In this document: one piece after another, positions 48,200-58,800 of the stretch
How positions within the stretch are numbered: position 1 is the stretch's first letter
Layout of the letters: each line of letters starts with the position of its first letter
Origin: Diadophis punctatus similis
Taxonomy: Eukaryota > Chordata > Lepidosauria > Squamata > Dipsadidae
Direction: 5' to 3'
Length of the DNA stretch: 64,000 nucleotides
Assembly: GCA_023053685.1 (NCBI GenBank)
Contig: JALIGW010000002.1
Coordinates: 249,558,856 to 249,622,855, forward strand
The notes under the pieces: model-generated
The model's database searches: none
Seen by the model: only the letters and a program-made list of their open reading frames with translations
Told to the model about the DNA's origin: nothing
Program-made: the position numbers and the translations under genes

Positions 48200-49274
48200 T
48201 CATTTAGATGATACAACTGTGATTGGTCTCATTCGAGACAATGATGAAACCGCTTACAGACGGGAGGTTGAACAACTAGCCTCGTGGTTGTTCAATCGGA
48301 AAAATCTGGAACTGAACATACTCAAAACCGTAGAAATGGTGGTAGACTTTAGGAGAAACCCTCCCATTCGACCACTTCTTACAATACTGGACAACACAGT
48401 ATCAACAGTAGAGACCTTCAGATTTCTAGGTTCTATCATATCTCAAGACCTAAAATGGTCACCTAACATCAAAAATGTGATCAAAAAAGCACAAAAAAAC
48501 ACAAAAGAATGTTCCTTCTGCGCCAACTCAGGAAGCTCAAACTTCCCAAGGAGCTGCTGATACAGTTTTACAGAGGAGTTATTGAGTCTGTAATCTGCAT
48601 CTCTATAACTGTCTGGTTCAGTTCTGCAACCCAACAAGACAGACAGAGACTTCAGAGGATAATCAGAACTGCAGAAAAAACAATTACTGCTAACCTGCCT
48701 TCCATTAAGGACCTGTATACTGCACGAGTCTAAAAGAGGGCCTTAAAAATATTTACTGACCCCTCGCATCCTAGACATAAATTGTTTCAACTTCTACCCT
48801 CAAAACGACACTATAGAGCACTGTACACCAAGACACTAAGAACAATTTTTCCCCGAATGCCATCACTTTGCTAAACAAATAATTCCCTAACCACTGTTAA
48901 ACTATTTACTAAGGCTGCATTACTATTACTATTAAGTCTTCTCATCATTGCTATCACCCATCTCCTCCCACTTATGACTGTATGACTGTAACTTGTTGCT
49001 TGTATCCTTACAGTTTATATTAATATTGTTTCCTGACTGCTTATTTGTACCCTATGACAATCATTAAGTGTTGTACCTCATGATTCTTGACAAATGTATG
49101 TTTTCTTTTATGTACACTGAGAGCATATGCACCAAAGACAAATTCCTTGTGTGTCCAATCACACTTGGCCAATAAAGAATTCTATTCTATTCTATTCTAT
49201 TCTATTCTATTCTATTCTATTCTATTCTATTCTATTCTATTCTATTCTATTCTTCTATTCTATTCTATTCTATA
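48200..49274 (+). mobile_element. Rex1-like (CR1-group) LINE with (ATTCT)n tail
   Basis: The plus-strand C-terminal RT region is in two frames. 48192-48560 has EVEQLASWLFNRKNLELNIL and the 'FRFLGSIISQDLKWS' thumb motif. 48509-48733 has LLIQFYRGVIESVICISITV and RQRLQRIIRTAEK. This is the Rex1 pattern (FKFLG..DLKW, then LLxxFYxxxIESV). The 3' UTR ends 'cacttggccaataaagaattctattct' and runs into about 16 units of ATTCT (49182-49274). Snake literature describes a LINE of this kind seeding such microsatellites. It is 5'-truncated and inserted in CR1. Confidence 0.85.
49182..49274. repeat. (ATTCT)n microsatellite
   Basis: About 90 bp of near-perfect attct units with one interruption ('tattcttctattct' near 49251). 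It is the 3' tail of the Rex1-like LINE. Confidence 0.95.
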
Positions 49275-50170
49275 TGAGCCAGCAGTGTATTGCAGCAGCA
49301 AAAAAAAAGCCAATACAATACTAGGCTGCATTAACAGAGAGATAGAATCAAGATCATGTGAAGTACTAGTACCCCTTTAAAAGAGTAAGACCACACTTAA
49401 AAAATTGCAGACAATTTGGTCACCATATCATAAAAAAGATGTTGAGACTCTGGAAAGAATGCAGAAAAGAGCAACAAAGAGGATTAGGGGGCTGGAGGCT
49501 AAAATATAAAGAAGGGTTGCAGGAATTGGGTATGCCTAGTCTAGGGAAAGGAAGGACTAGGGGTGACATGATAGCAGTGTTCCAATACTTGAGGAATTGC
49601 CACAAAGAGGTGGGTGGATGTCAACCTATTCTCCAAAGCCCCTGAAGGCAGGACAAGAAACTGGATGGAAACTAATCAAGGAGAGAAGCAGCCTAGAACT
49701 AAGGAGAAAGTTCCTGACACTAAGAACAGTTAACCAGTGGAAGGGATTGCCTTCAGAAGTTGTGGGGGCTCCATCTCTGGTGACTTTTAAACAGACAGGA
49801 CAGCCATTTGTCTGAAATGATATTGGGTCTCCTGCTTGAGCAGGGCGTCTGAATAAAAGACCTGCAAGATCCCTTCCAGCTCTGTCACAAACCCCCATTG
49901 ATGGAACACCCACAACCTCTGGAGGGAAGCCATTCCCAGAGAATCAACCTTAATTTAAAAGAGACTTTCTAAATCTTCCCACCAGCAGAAAATTGCAGCC
50001 ACCACTTTCACAGCGTGCAGCACCAGTGGGATTAAATTTGGGCAGGGGAGGAACCTGCAGCAGCAGCAGCTAACATGCTTCAGCCCAGTTGCTTCTCTGC
50101 TTCCAGGCCGTGGAGGGAACCGAACAGCCCGACTTGCTCCGGACTCTCCTCCCACCTGCCCTCAACTCAC

Positions 50171-50193
50171 CTTCCAGCTGCTGCTTCGACCAT
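50171..50193 (-). CDS. Putative first coding exon, ZNF D
   Basis: Same ATG context, MVEAAAG codons, 23-nt length and GGAAG|GTGAGT donor as in units A and B. It lies about 8.1 kb upstream of the ZNF D finger exon start, with a CR1, an L2 and a Rex1-like LINE in the intron. The ETS-like element upstream is slightly changed (gaggaagttcgg). Assignment to ZNF D is by position. Confidence 0.5.
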
Positions 50194-50640
50194 GGGAAGA
50201 GCACAAAAGCCGCTCTGCACACCACCGCGACCCGGAAGAGGAAGTTCGGCTGTCCCAAAGTGCTTTGTCAAAAGGCAACTGGACTTGTACTCTTTCCTCG
50301 CCCTCCAACCTTTCTAGCAATACATTACTCGATGGTTTTAACTCAGCTCAAACACAGCTGTTATCCGCTTTCTAGGCACAGGTATTGCCTCTGACCACCA
50401 TCTCCAGATAGAAGGCAGAAAAACAGTTTCTACCTAAGGCGTTTGCAATATGTTTCCACCGATTAAATGCTATCAAGTCGTTTTTGATTTCTAGCAACCG
50501 ACCTTTGCAACTTAACTTAGTGAAATTTGATGCTGCTTAGCTTACGAAGATTAGCTATGTGCCGAGCCCTAAAAGTTCATGAAGGCTTTATAAAATTACA
50601 CAATCAGCTTTCTTTTTTTTTAATTATTATTTTAATACAA
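50194..50640 (-). promoter_or_regulatory. Conserved block upstream of ZNF D exon 1 (putative promoter)
   Basis: Shared with units A and B up to about 50600 ('ttaaatgctatcaagtcgttttt', 'agccctaaaagtt'). The similarity ends where L1 sequence begins. Function is inferred only. Confidence 0.4.
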
Positions 50641-51917
50641 ATAATCCATCTTCCATTAAACAGTGTGTCATCTGGGTACAAATGTTTATGCAATAACAGT
50701 TAAAATTTATAATCATATTCATTATTTATTCTTCGCTTAATACCTATACATTAAATATCTGATACTTTACATCTTCTTCTTAGTTTGCTTAACTCTATTA
50801 ACCATTTTCTATATTGTACTCTACTTTTATCTTATTTTTATGTTTATCCTCTAACCATCGATAAAATGTTTCCTAATATCGCATAATAACCAGTTTGTTC
50901 TTTCTCTTTAATTGCCAGTGTTAATCTATTCATTTCTGCACATTCTAATATTTTCCTTATCATATTCTCCTCTGTAGGAATCTCTTCACTTTTCCAGTTT
51001 TGTGCAAATACGATTCTAGCTGCGGTTATTACATGAATACTCAAATATACATTTTCTTTACTATAAGTTTCTGGTAAGATTAAGGTGACCAGACGTCCCG
51101 ATTTTGGCGGGACAGACCCGCTTTTTAATGCTTTGTCCCGCGTCCCGCCCGCCCTCTAAAAAGTCCCGATTTTTTAAAAGAATGCACGACTAGGGCATTC
51201 TTTCAAAAAATCGGGCCTGCAGGCACTCGAGGACAGCCAGGTTGGGCAGCAGCAGCAGGCCCTCTCAAAATCGGGACGTCTGGTCATCTACGAGCTTCAA
51301 TTGAGATGCTGCTGAAGGTGAGGGCGGGAAAAAGTCCCTCGCGTGGCGTCATCACCCCGCGCCGGATGTGAAGCGCAGGCCCGACGGCCAGCTTCCGGGC
51401 GCTCCGTCCTCCGGCGAGTGGGTCGCGTTAAAGCAGCGGCCACGGTGCCAGGGCCGTGAGGGAAGGTGAGGCCGATGTCCGGCTGGGCCGTGCTCCGCTT
51501 CTCGCAGCCTTCAAGGACGTGCGCGAGGTCAGCGGGCGGCGCGTGACCCCTGGGTGGGCGGGGGGGAGGGAGGAGGAGAGCCAAGAAAGACCCCTTCCCA
51601 AGCCAGCCCAAGCCACTGCCGGCTCCCGAAGGGGAGGCGGGAGGCGAGGAAAGGCCTCCCGCCTCCCCCGCACCTGGACGCCGACATTAGCCGTCTTTTG
51701 CCCTCTGCGCATGTGCAGCGTTCTGCACATGCGCAGAGGGCAAAACTCAAATGGCGGCATCCAGGCGGCCCCGCCCCCCCGTCGGTGTCCCGCTTAAAAA
51801 AAAAAATCTGGTCACTTTAGGTAAGATCCTCAACAGAAATATTTCAGGTTTCAAGTCAATATGTTGTTTATCATCTTTTCCAACCACACGCATATTTTTA
51901 TCCAATTTTTTTTAGCT
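50641..51917 (-). mobile_element. L1-type LINE ORF2 C-terminal fragment, split by a hAT element
   Basis: The minus-strand frame 51044-50844 reads ITAARIVFAQNWKSEEIPTE and ILECAEMNRLTLAIKEKEQT, the C-terminal end of squamate L1 ORF2. The same region occurs at 6738-7000. The hAT element 51081-51819 interrupts it, and the L1 resumes at 51828 ('cctcaacagaaatatttcagg'). Confidence 0.8.
51081..51819. mobile_element. GC-rich hairpin hAT-like element, copy 3
   Basis: A 739-bp element with ends taaggtgaccagac and gtcacttta, and the perfect 8-bp duplication ggtaagat (51073-51080 and 51820-51827). It is in the same family and orientation as 29213-30144 but the long hairpin is largely gone; only the 'gaggcgggaggcgaggaaagg' block and the 'ctctgcgcatg..catgcgcagag' palindrome remain. 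The duplication joins the two L1 halves exactly. Confidence 0.9.
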
Positions 51918-51921
51918 TCTA

Positions 51922-52448
51922 CCAGTGGTGGGATTCAAAATTTTTTACTACCGGTTCTGACTTACGGTTTCTCCTTTGGTGACACCAGAAACCAGACCAC
52001 GAGCTCGGCGGTCGTCTCCGAATACTTCCATGCCCGAGGGTCCTGGATTGGGACCTAAGTCTCCCCAGAGAGGGGGCAAAGTGAAGGGGTATGCCAGGAA
52101 GGAAGAGGGGAGCCGCATCTCCCCCTCCTGAACTGGAAAGCCCCTAGCTGACGGCGTGGTGCAGAGGCAGCAATGGCTGCCACAAAACTGAAGGAAGACC
52201 AGAACAGCCATAGCAATAGCAATAAGACTTATATACCGCTTCATAGTGCTTTACAGCCCTCTCTAAGCGGTTTACAGAGTTCAGCATATTGCCCCCAACA
52301 ATCTGGGCCCTCATTTTACGGACCTCAGAAGGATGGAAGGCTGAGTCAACCTTGAGCCTGGTGAGATTTGAACAGCTGAACTGCTGAACTACCAGTCAGC
52401 TGGAGTAGCCTGCAGTAGCTGCATTTAACCACTGTGCCACCTCGGCTC
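51922..52448. mobile_element. hAT-family left end, followed by a SINE
   Basis: It starts cagtggtgggattcaaaatt with 'ttactaccggttctg', the left end of the CAGTGGTGGG family. A minus-strand Sauria-type SINE occupies 52206-52448 with its '(agcaat)' tail at the left. The right end of the hAT element was not found. Confidence 0.65.
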
Positions 52449-53840
52449 CTTAGCAAGACTAAGCAGGAGGGGAAAGTGAGTGATTTGTGATCTGGGATTG
52501 TTGCCTTTTAAAAGAAAAAAAAGTGACCCCCAAAAAAATACGACGGGGAAAAATATGGAAGCTAAATGTTAGCAGCGGGACAAACATATTAAAAACCTGA
52601 AGAAAACGTTTGGGAACTAAGAGGAAAAAAAGCTTTGTTGGTAGTTTTAAAAGAAGATGTGGTTTTGCAAAGATACTTTGTTTTAAAGAAAAATACTGAC
52701 ATTTGAACTGGAAGTTGCCTTTACCCTAACTAAATTGATTCTTAAATACTCACCTACATATTGGACTTAATAAAATTGAAAGTGCAGAACAACAAAGAGG
52801 AATAACACTGATGTGAAGCACAAATGCCATCTTAAAGAAAGAAAGGTGCAGCACTTGGAACAGGGGTGAAATGTGAAATTTTTCCCTACTGGCTCTGTAG
52901 GCGTGGCTTGGTGTGTGGGGTCATGTGACTGGGTGGGCATGGCCAATTTGACATCACTCACATCACTCACTGTTAGATCCAGGAGCTGCACATTCTGAAG
53001 CACATTCTGTCCTTCTGAAGCCCCCAATGCTTTGAGTTTCCCTCTGCCGTCTGGCTTGACTGCTCAAGCAAACTTCAGAGCCTTCTCTTGCCCCGCTCTC
53101 CATCCCGGAAGGCCTTGCATCCCCCCTGCCAATCCTCTGTACAAACCGCCCACCCCGTTTCTGCAAAGGCACAGCCCCCCCTTGCAGGGTGATCCAAAGA
53201 GGGGAGGGGGATGCTGCAGAAAATGGCAGCCTTCCACCCATGCCTCCCATGCCGGCTCAAAACACTAAACAGTGTCGCAATGATTTTTCATTTAAAAAGG
53301 GGAAAAAGGGGGAGCTGTACTTTGGGCAGTATATCCTCCCGCCACAGTTGTCCTCCTGCAGAAAATGGCCGTTCCCTGAACTAAGAAGGCAAGAAGCTGT
53401 GGCTCGGCTCACCCAATTCCTAGGACTACCCCGGATGATATTTGGCGTAGAGAGGGTGGCTCCCCCTCGCAATCCCCCTTTCCCTCTGTGCTTTGACTTC
53501 CCGTGGCCCGCCAGCCTGAATGCCGGGTCGGACCACTATAAGGCCACTTCCCCGCTTCTCAGCGGAGGCTAATGTGCATTGACTGCAAGACCCTTCACCT
53601 CCTCCTCCTTCCCCAACTTCTCCCTCAGCTTTCTTCCTTCTCCCACCGCAAAATGAAAGCAAACATCGGCGTGGTTACTTCGGAGAGGCGGACGTCTGCA
53701 GCCAGGCGAGTAGGGAGGGTGATGAGAGTGGTGGTAGGGAGGGTGATGAGACTGTCAACATAGACAGTATTGTTTTGTTATTTTGATTATATTACGGTTT
53801 TTTTGCTTTTTTTGTTTTATCTGTTTATTTGTTGTATAGT
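52449..53840. other. Unassigned region with hAT-like pieces
   Basis: A hAT-like end, caggggtgaaatg, at about 52863 is followed by 'gtcatgtgactgggtgggcatggcc', as in other family members. The GC-rich part 53000-53770 has no convincing exon: frames are short and overlap on both strands. Nothing more is recognised. Confidence 0.4.
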
Positions 53841-53901
53841 TTGTGTTTCCTTTTGTGTTGTTTTTAAATGTATATAAATTTAATAAAAACTATTTTTTTA
53901 A
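53841..53901 (+). mobile_element. Possible LINE 3' end with poly(A) signal
   Basis: T-rich sequence ending 'tatataaatttaataaaaac' and a short A-tract, resembling the 3' UTR end of an L1. Too short for a firm call. Confidence 0.35.
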
Positions 53902-54357
53902 GAGAGTGACGGCAGCGGCCCCTTCCATGCGCAGCACATGGTGGCGGCGAAGGCAGGCAAAGCGGCCCCTATGCACTTATTCCTGGGGAGGCACGGTGAT
54001 CACTCAGCCAGGGTGGCCTCAGCAGTGGCTGCATCAGCCACACCGCCCGCGCTATGTCCCGCTCTGGCCAGCTGCACGACAAGTGGGGCGACATGGTGAA
54101 AATGAAGGGCTATACAGGCTGAAGGGAAAGCTCCGCGGTGGCCTGGCCAGGCCTGCCCTGGTCCTCGCCCTGCTTCTTCGCCAGCAGGAAGCGGCACCGT
54201 AGCTGAGCCTTCTTCCCCCGGAGCGCCAGACTCCACAAGCCAAGTTCCTGGAGTCTCACTGGCGGTCAATGTAAGCAGGCAGGTGGCCAGGTGGGAAGCC
54301 AGTGGGCTTCTTCGGAACCCCAATCCTCACGTAGCTGGTATGGGAGACACACCGCCC

Positions 54358-54810
54358 CGACATGCTTTCCTGCCTTCCACATGGCCTTCCGCTTGCCTGC
54401 CTTCGCAAGCTGGCTACGGGGAAACCAGGAAGGCCACGTGGAAGGCAGGAAAGCATGTCAGGGCTGCGGGGAAGGGAGCAGACTGCTACCTTCCTTCCCT
54501 GCTGCCCCAACATGCTTTCCTGCCTTCCAGGTGGCCTTCCACTTGCCTGCCTTCACAAGCTGGCTACGGGGAGACGGGCTGCGAGAAAGGCAGGAAAGCA
54601 TGTCAGGGCTGTGGGGAAGGGAGCAGGCTGCTACCTTTCTTCCCCACTGCCCCAACATGCTTGCCTGCCTTTGCAAGCTGGCTATGGGGAAACCGGGAAG
54701 GCTGTGTGGAAGGCAGGAAAGCATGTCAATGATGCGGGGAAGGGAGCAGGCTGCTACCTTACTTCCCCACCACCCTGACATGCTTTTTTGCCTTCCATAT
54801 GGCTTTCCGT
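54358..54810. repeat. Tandem array of hairpin units, about 147-bp period
   Basis: Units start at about 54361, 54508, 54655 and 54779, each opening 'catgctttcctgccttcca'. Within a unit the opening segment has its inverse further on ('tggaaggcaggaaagcatg'), so each unit can form a stem of about 25-30 bp. The units also share 'agctggctacggggaaacc' and 'ggggaagggagcaggctgctacc'. The overlapping reading frames here are produced by the repeat. Confidence 0.85.
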
Positions 54811-55049
54811 TTTTCCTCCCACCACCACCATCACCAACATCGGCCTTACCTTCTGCTGCTGCTGCTATGGGGCTGAGTCTTAGAATGGTGGGAAATGGCA
54901 AGCAGAAAAGGCCCAAAAGGCCAGAAACAGTAAGGGGATGTCCCAGGGCTGCTGCACAGGTGCACCACTTCACCCACAGCCCTCTTCTGGTGCGGATTCG
55001 CGTCCTACCATATGTGCAGTCCCGGGACATCAGCTTGCATGGCGAGCGG

Positions 55050-55328
55050 CGACTGCCGGACCGATTCGGGGATACAGCAGGACATTATAAATGAACAGCG
55101 TATGGAAATGAAAGAAATACTTGAAGACATGGACTGCATTGAATTAAAACTGGAGAATATAATACAAAGAATAATAAGTGCAGAACAGATAAATGAGGAA
55201 ACTATTGAGGACCCTGGAAGAGTGGAAAAAACAGAGGATGGGGGGGGGAAACGGAAAGGAAATTGGAAGAAGGGGAAGATCATAGATGGCAGGGAAAAGA
55301 AAAGGGGGGGGGAGATGAAAACAAAATA
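55050..55328 (+). mobile_element. L1 ORF1-like fragment
   Basis: A plus-strand frame with a hydrophilic, heptad-like stretch (MEMKEILEDMDCIELKLENI then IQRIISAEQINEET) followed by a basic G/K-rich end, as in an L1 ORF1 coiled-coil region. It is cut off by the L2 that follows at 55373. The match is by character, not by a diagnostic motif. Confidence 0.4.
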
Positions 55329-55372
55329 AAACAACAAAGGGGGAAAAAGAGAGTTGAGGTTGCTCCTCCATC

Positions 55373-56676
55373 TTAGTGCTACTTGACCTCTCAGCGGCTT
55401 TCGATACCATTGACCATGGTATCCTTCTGTGACAGCTCGGGGAGATGGGAGTGGGAGGCACCGTTCTGTGGTGGTTCTCCTCCTATCTCTCTGACCAGTT
55501 GCAGTTGGTGTTGGCTGGGGGATAGAGGTCGACCCCGAGATCCTATGCGGGGTTCCTCAGGGGTCGATTATTTCCCCTATGCTCTTCAATATCTACATGA
55601 AACCGTTGGGTGAGATCATCCGTAGGCATGGGGTGAGGTTCCAACAAGACACTGACGATACTCAGCTGTACATGTCCACCCCATGCCAATTCAGTGAGGC
55701 AGTTGATGTGATGTGCCGGTGTCTGGATGCTGTAAGGGTCTGGATGGGGGTTAACAGGCTCAAACTCAACCCGGACAAGACCAAGTGGCTTTGGATGCTG
55801 CCTCCCAAGGACTTTGACATCTGTCCCTCCTTGGTTCTGGGGGGGGGGATTTGATCCCCTCAGAACGGGCTCGCAACTTGGGGGGTCCTTCTGGATCCAC
55901 AGCTAAAATTGGACCAACATCTAACAGCTGTGGCCAGAGGGACCTTTGCACAAGTTCATCTTGTGCACCAGTTGCATCCTTTCTTGGACTGGGAGGCACT
56001 ACTTACAGTCACTCATGCCCTTGTTACCTCACGTCTTGACTATTGCAACACACTCTACATGGGGCTACCCTTGAAGAATATTCGGAGACTGCAGCTAGTG
56101 CAGAATGCGGCGGCACGTGTGGTGATGGGTGTCCCTAGATACACCCATGTGACACCCATCCTTTGCGAACTGCACTGGCTGCCTATAGGTCTCCAAGCGC
56201 AATTCAAGGTGTTGGCGATTACCTTTAAAGCCCTACTTAGGACCAGTTTACCTCCGAGACTGCCTTCTCCAACATACCTCCCTAAGACCGATTAGAGCCC
56301 AGAGTTGGTCTGCTGGTGGTCCCATCAGCCAAACAATGTTGGCTGGCGGACCCACGAACAAGGGCCTTCTCTGTGGCAGCACCGGCTCTCTGGAATACAC
56401 TACCCCCCGATATCCGCATTATTCCCACCCTGCCAGCCTTCAGAAAAGCAGTAAAAACATGGCTTTGTCGACAGGCCTGGGGCCAATGATTTTAATACAA
56501 CACCGATCACTCTTGGCCCCATGAATGATTTATTGTATGGGTTTTTAAATTGTGGTTTTTAATGTTTTTAAATGTTTTAATATCTACTGTTTTTAATGTT
56601 TTTTTATATTTGTTGTTGCATGTGAATTTTTATTGTTGTGAGCCGCCCAGAGTGGGCGGCATACAAATGCAACTAA

Positions 56677-56740
<64 letters not shown>
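55373..56740 (+). mobile_element. L2-type LINE, 5'-truncated, with (AATA)n tail
   Basis: Begins inside RT ('tgctacttgacctctcagcgg' encodes VLLDLSAAF). The frame at 55579-55854 has NIYMKPLGEIIRRHG, with the catalytic YADD changed to DTDDTQLYMS, and the frame at 55909-56295 has ALLTVTHALVTSRLDYCNTL. It ends 'gagccgcccagagtgggcgg' and a long (AATA)n run (about 56676-56738). Several frameshifts are present. Confidence 0.9.
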
Positions 56741-57273
56741 CAATCTTGTATTTCTCAGTACAATCCATTCTTTCATCCATGTTAACACCGCTGCCTGATA
56801 ATATAATTCCCAATTTGGTAATCAAAAACCTCCTCTATTTCTTGCATCCTGTAGCATTTTTAAATTCTTTTATTCCCTGTCAAATATATTTTGTTATTAT
56901 TTTATTTAGGTCTTCAATAGCACTGTTTCTTGCGGATCTTCTAAAATAAAACCCTTTTTTATTTCCATACCTCTTATCTCCTTATCCTGTCTAATGTTTT
57001 GGTTTAATACTTCTAATGTCAATATGAATAATAGCGGGGACAGAGAACATCCCTGTCTTGTGCCTTTCGCTATGCTAACATTTTCTGTCATGTCTTCGTT
57101 TACCATTACCTTTGCAGTTTGTTTATAATATATTGTCTTAATCATCTTAATAAATCTCTCCCCAAAATCTGACTTTTAGTTGTGTCACCATAAACTGACT
57201 GTTCACATTATCAAATGCCTTCTGTGGCTCAAGAAAAATCAATGCCATTTGCTTCTCTGGATGTGCTTCATAC
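56741..57273 (-). mobile_element. L1-type LINE, RT fragment
   Basis: The minus-strand frame 57145-56906 contains SIAKGTRQGCSLSPLLFILT and LEVLNQNIRQDKEIRGMEIK, the L1 ORF2 RT signature. The preceding part (57273-57147) has ALIFLEPQKAFDNVNSQFM. It is cut at 57274 by the following element. Confidence 0.88.
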
Positions 57274-58330
57274 CGTGTTTCCCCCAAAATAAGACAGGGT
57301 CTTATTTTCTTTTGACCCCCAAAATATGGACTAATTTTTGGGGTACAGTAGGTAGTGAGCGTTGGACTGTATGTCTCATCGCCGCTGCCTCCCCTCACTG
57401 TTCTTGGCGCTGGCCGAATGGCTGGTGTGCCGCCGCCTCGTAGAGTAGGACGCTGCATGGCCTGTTGTGCCATTGCATGCACAAACTGCAGGACTGCCGC
57501 GAGCTTCATCATACCGGCACAGCTGGCATCCTGCTGCTCGCGGCTGTGCCAGTATGTCGAATCTCACAGTAGTGCTGCCGTTCATGCATGCAATGGCACA
57601 AGCCTTGCAGAGTCCTGCTCCATGAGGCAGTGGCAGGACGAATCTCACAGACTCATTTCTGGCAGGTGGGACGTGTTGGGCCGCGTGACATGCGTCCTAC
57701 CTGACACTTGTAGCTCTGCTTTGTTCCTTGGCGTTGTGTCCAGGAAAGGAAGCCCATTGTAAAAGAAAACTTCTCGTGCGTTCAATCAAACTTCTCAAAG
57801 TTTTCTTTTACAATGGGCTTCCTTCCCTGGACACAACGCCAAGGAACGTAATGGAACTACAAGTGTCAGGTAGGACTCGTGTATTGACACTTTGCACCAC
57901 TCCTTAGCTTCCTCCCACCCGGCTGCCAGCTTTTGACACCAGCAGAGGCTGCTGGTTGGAGCAAGAGGAACCGCAGTGCTGGGCTCCCGTGGCTGTGAGT
58001 GCCAAGGCATAGCTAGAAGAAAAGACTGAGCAGTTGTGGTGGAAAGAGCCGGAGCAACACTTGGCAGCTTGCATGAGAATGTGCGAGCGAGGTGACAGCT
58101 GCTCTCACCGTTAACTGAGCCCACCGCACCAATTTGCACCTTACTCCAATTGGCACAACCGCACAGCCTTTTCTTCCAATTCCAACTATGCCTTTGCACT
58201 TGCAGCCGCAGGAGCCCAGCACTGAGGTTCCCCTCACTCCAACCAGCAGCCTCTGCTCACATCAAAAAACTGGAGACCGGGTGGGAGGAGGCTAAGGACG
58301 GGAGCAAGATGACACGCCACTTCCGGGCCA
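57274..58330. mobile_element. Foldback composite element with nested inverted repeats
   Basis: It starts taccgtgtttcccccaaaat inside L1. Three inverted repeats follow. The first has arms at about 57460-57500 and 57560-57610 ('ttgtgccattgcatgca' and its inverse). The second has arms at about 57691-57769 and 57792-57875 ('ttggcgttgtgtccagg' and its inverse). The third has arms at about 57903-58026 and 58169-58297 ('cccacccggctgccag'-side and its inverse). No coding frame is credible. The right end was not defined, and no target duplication was seen. Confidence 0.65.
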
Positions 58331-58583
58331 GTTTGGGCAGCGACCAGAGAGCTGTGCGGGGATGACTCGCCCAAAAGAAGTACGGCAGAGCATTGCAGCT
58401 TTTATCTGTCGGCCGGCCTCCGGGTAAGGCCCCTCCTCCTCTCCCCTTCCCGCAGTGTCCTGTTTTTCCAAACACCCAGGCTGGGCAGCAATTCCCAGGG
58501 AAGCAAAATTGGCCGCCCGACGCTTCTCTTGGGCACCCAGGACCAACAAGCGGCTCTTCCGAGAACCGGAGAAGGGGAGGCTG
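58331..58583. other. GC-rich unassigned block
   Basis: Contains about 65 bp (58515-58577) similar to 36038-36100, which lies just upstream of the BLVRB-like exon ('cgcttctct..ggca.ccagg.ccaacaa'). No exon is seen. Confidence 0.4.
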
Positions 58584-58800
58584 GACATTCATATGGTTTC
58601 TCTCTTGTGTGAGTCCCCTGGTGTATTATCAGCTTGGCCTGTTTGCTATAGCTTTTGCCACATTGAGACAAGTGATAGGGCTTTTCTCTGGTGTGAGCCT
58701 TTCCATGAACAATGGGAAAGCTGTTCTGACTCTTGCTGCATTGGGAACACTGATATGGCTTTTCTCCAGTGTGGATCCTGTCAGGCATAATCGGCTGTGA
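58584..58800 (-). pseudogene. C2H2 zinc-finger fragment E
   Basis: Minus-strand piece of about 70 codons closely related to [24 protein letters not shown], then an HGKAHTREKPYHLSQCGKSY stretch and an IIHQGTHTREKPYECP end. One finger lacks part of its core (CSQCSKSQNSF). It begins and ends abruptly against unrelated sequence, so it is a duplicated scrap without a gene structure. Confidence 0.8.

Larger units (their letters stand above)
43280..49900 (+). mobile_element. CR1 LINE of unit D, split by L2 and Rex1-like insertions
   Basis: CR1 pieces in order on the plus strand. 43280-44837 has the end of the endonuclease, with [19 protein letters not shown] and [12 protein letters not shown], and RT with YRPISLTSLPGKILETIM and KFANDTKLAGIANPSED. 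48013-48199 continues RT ('aatctcgatagatttgaacactgg'). 49275-49900 has the C-terminal and 3' part ('aggctgcattaacagagagatagaa', 'ttgggtctcctgcttgagcag'). It is broken by an L2 (44838-48012) and a Rex1-like LINE (48200-49274). It is inactive and ends next to the ZNF D first-exon block. Confidence 0.88.

Noticed and set aside
54000..55094. Overlapping frames of 107-267 codons
   Set aside because: They cover a tandem hairpin repeat and GC-rich sequence, with frames open on both strands and no recognisable domain.
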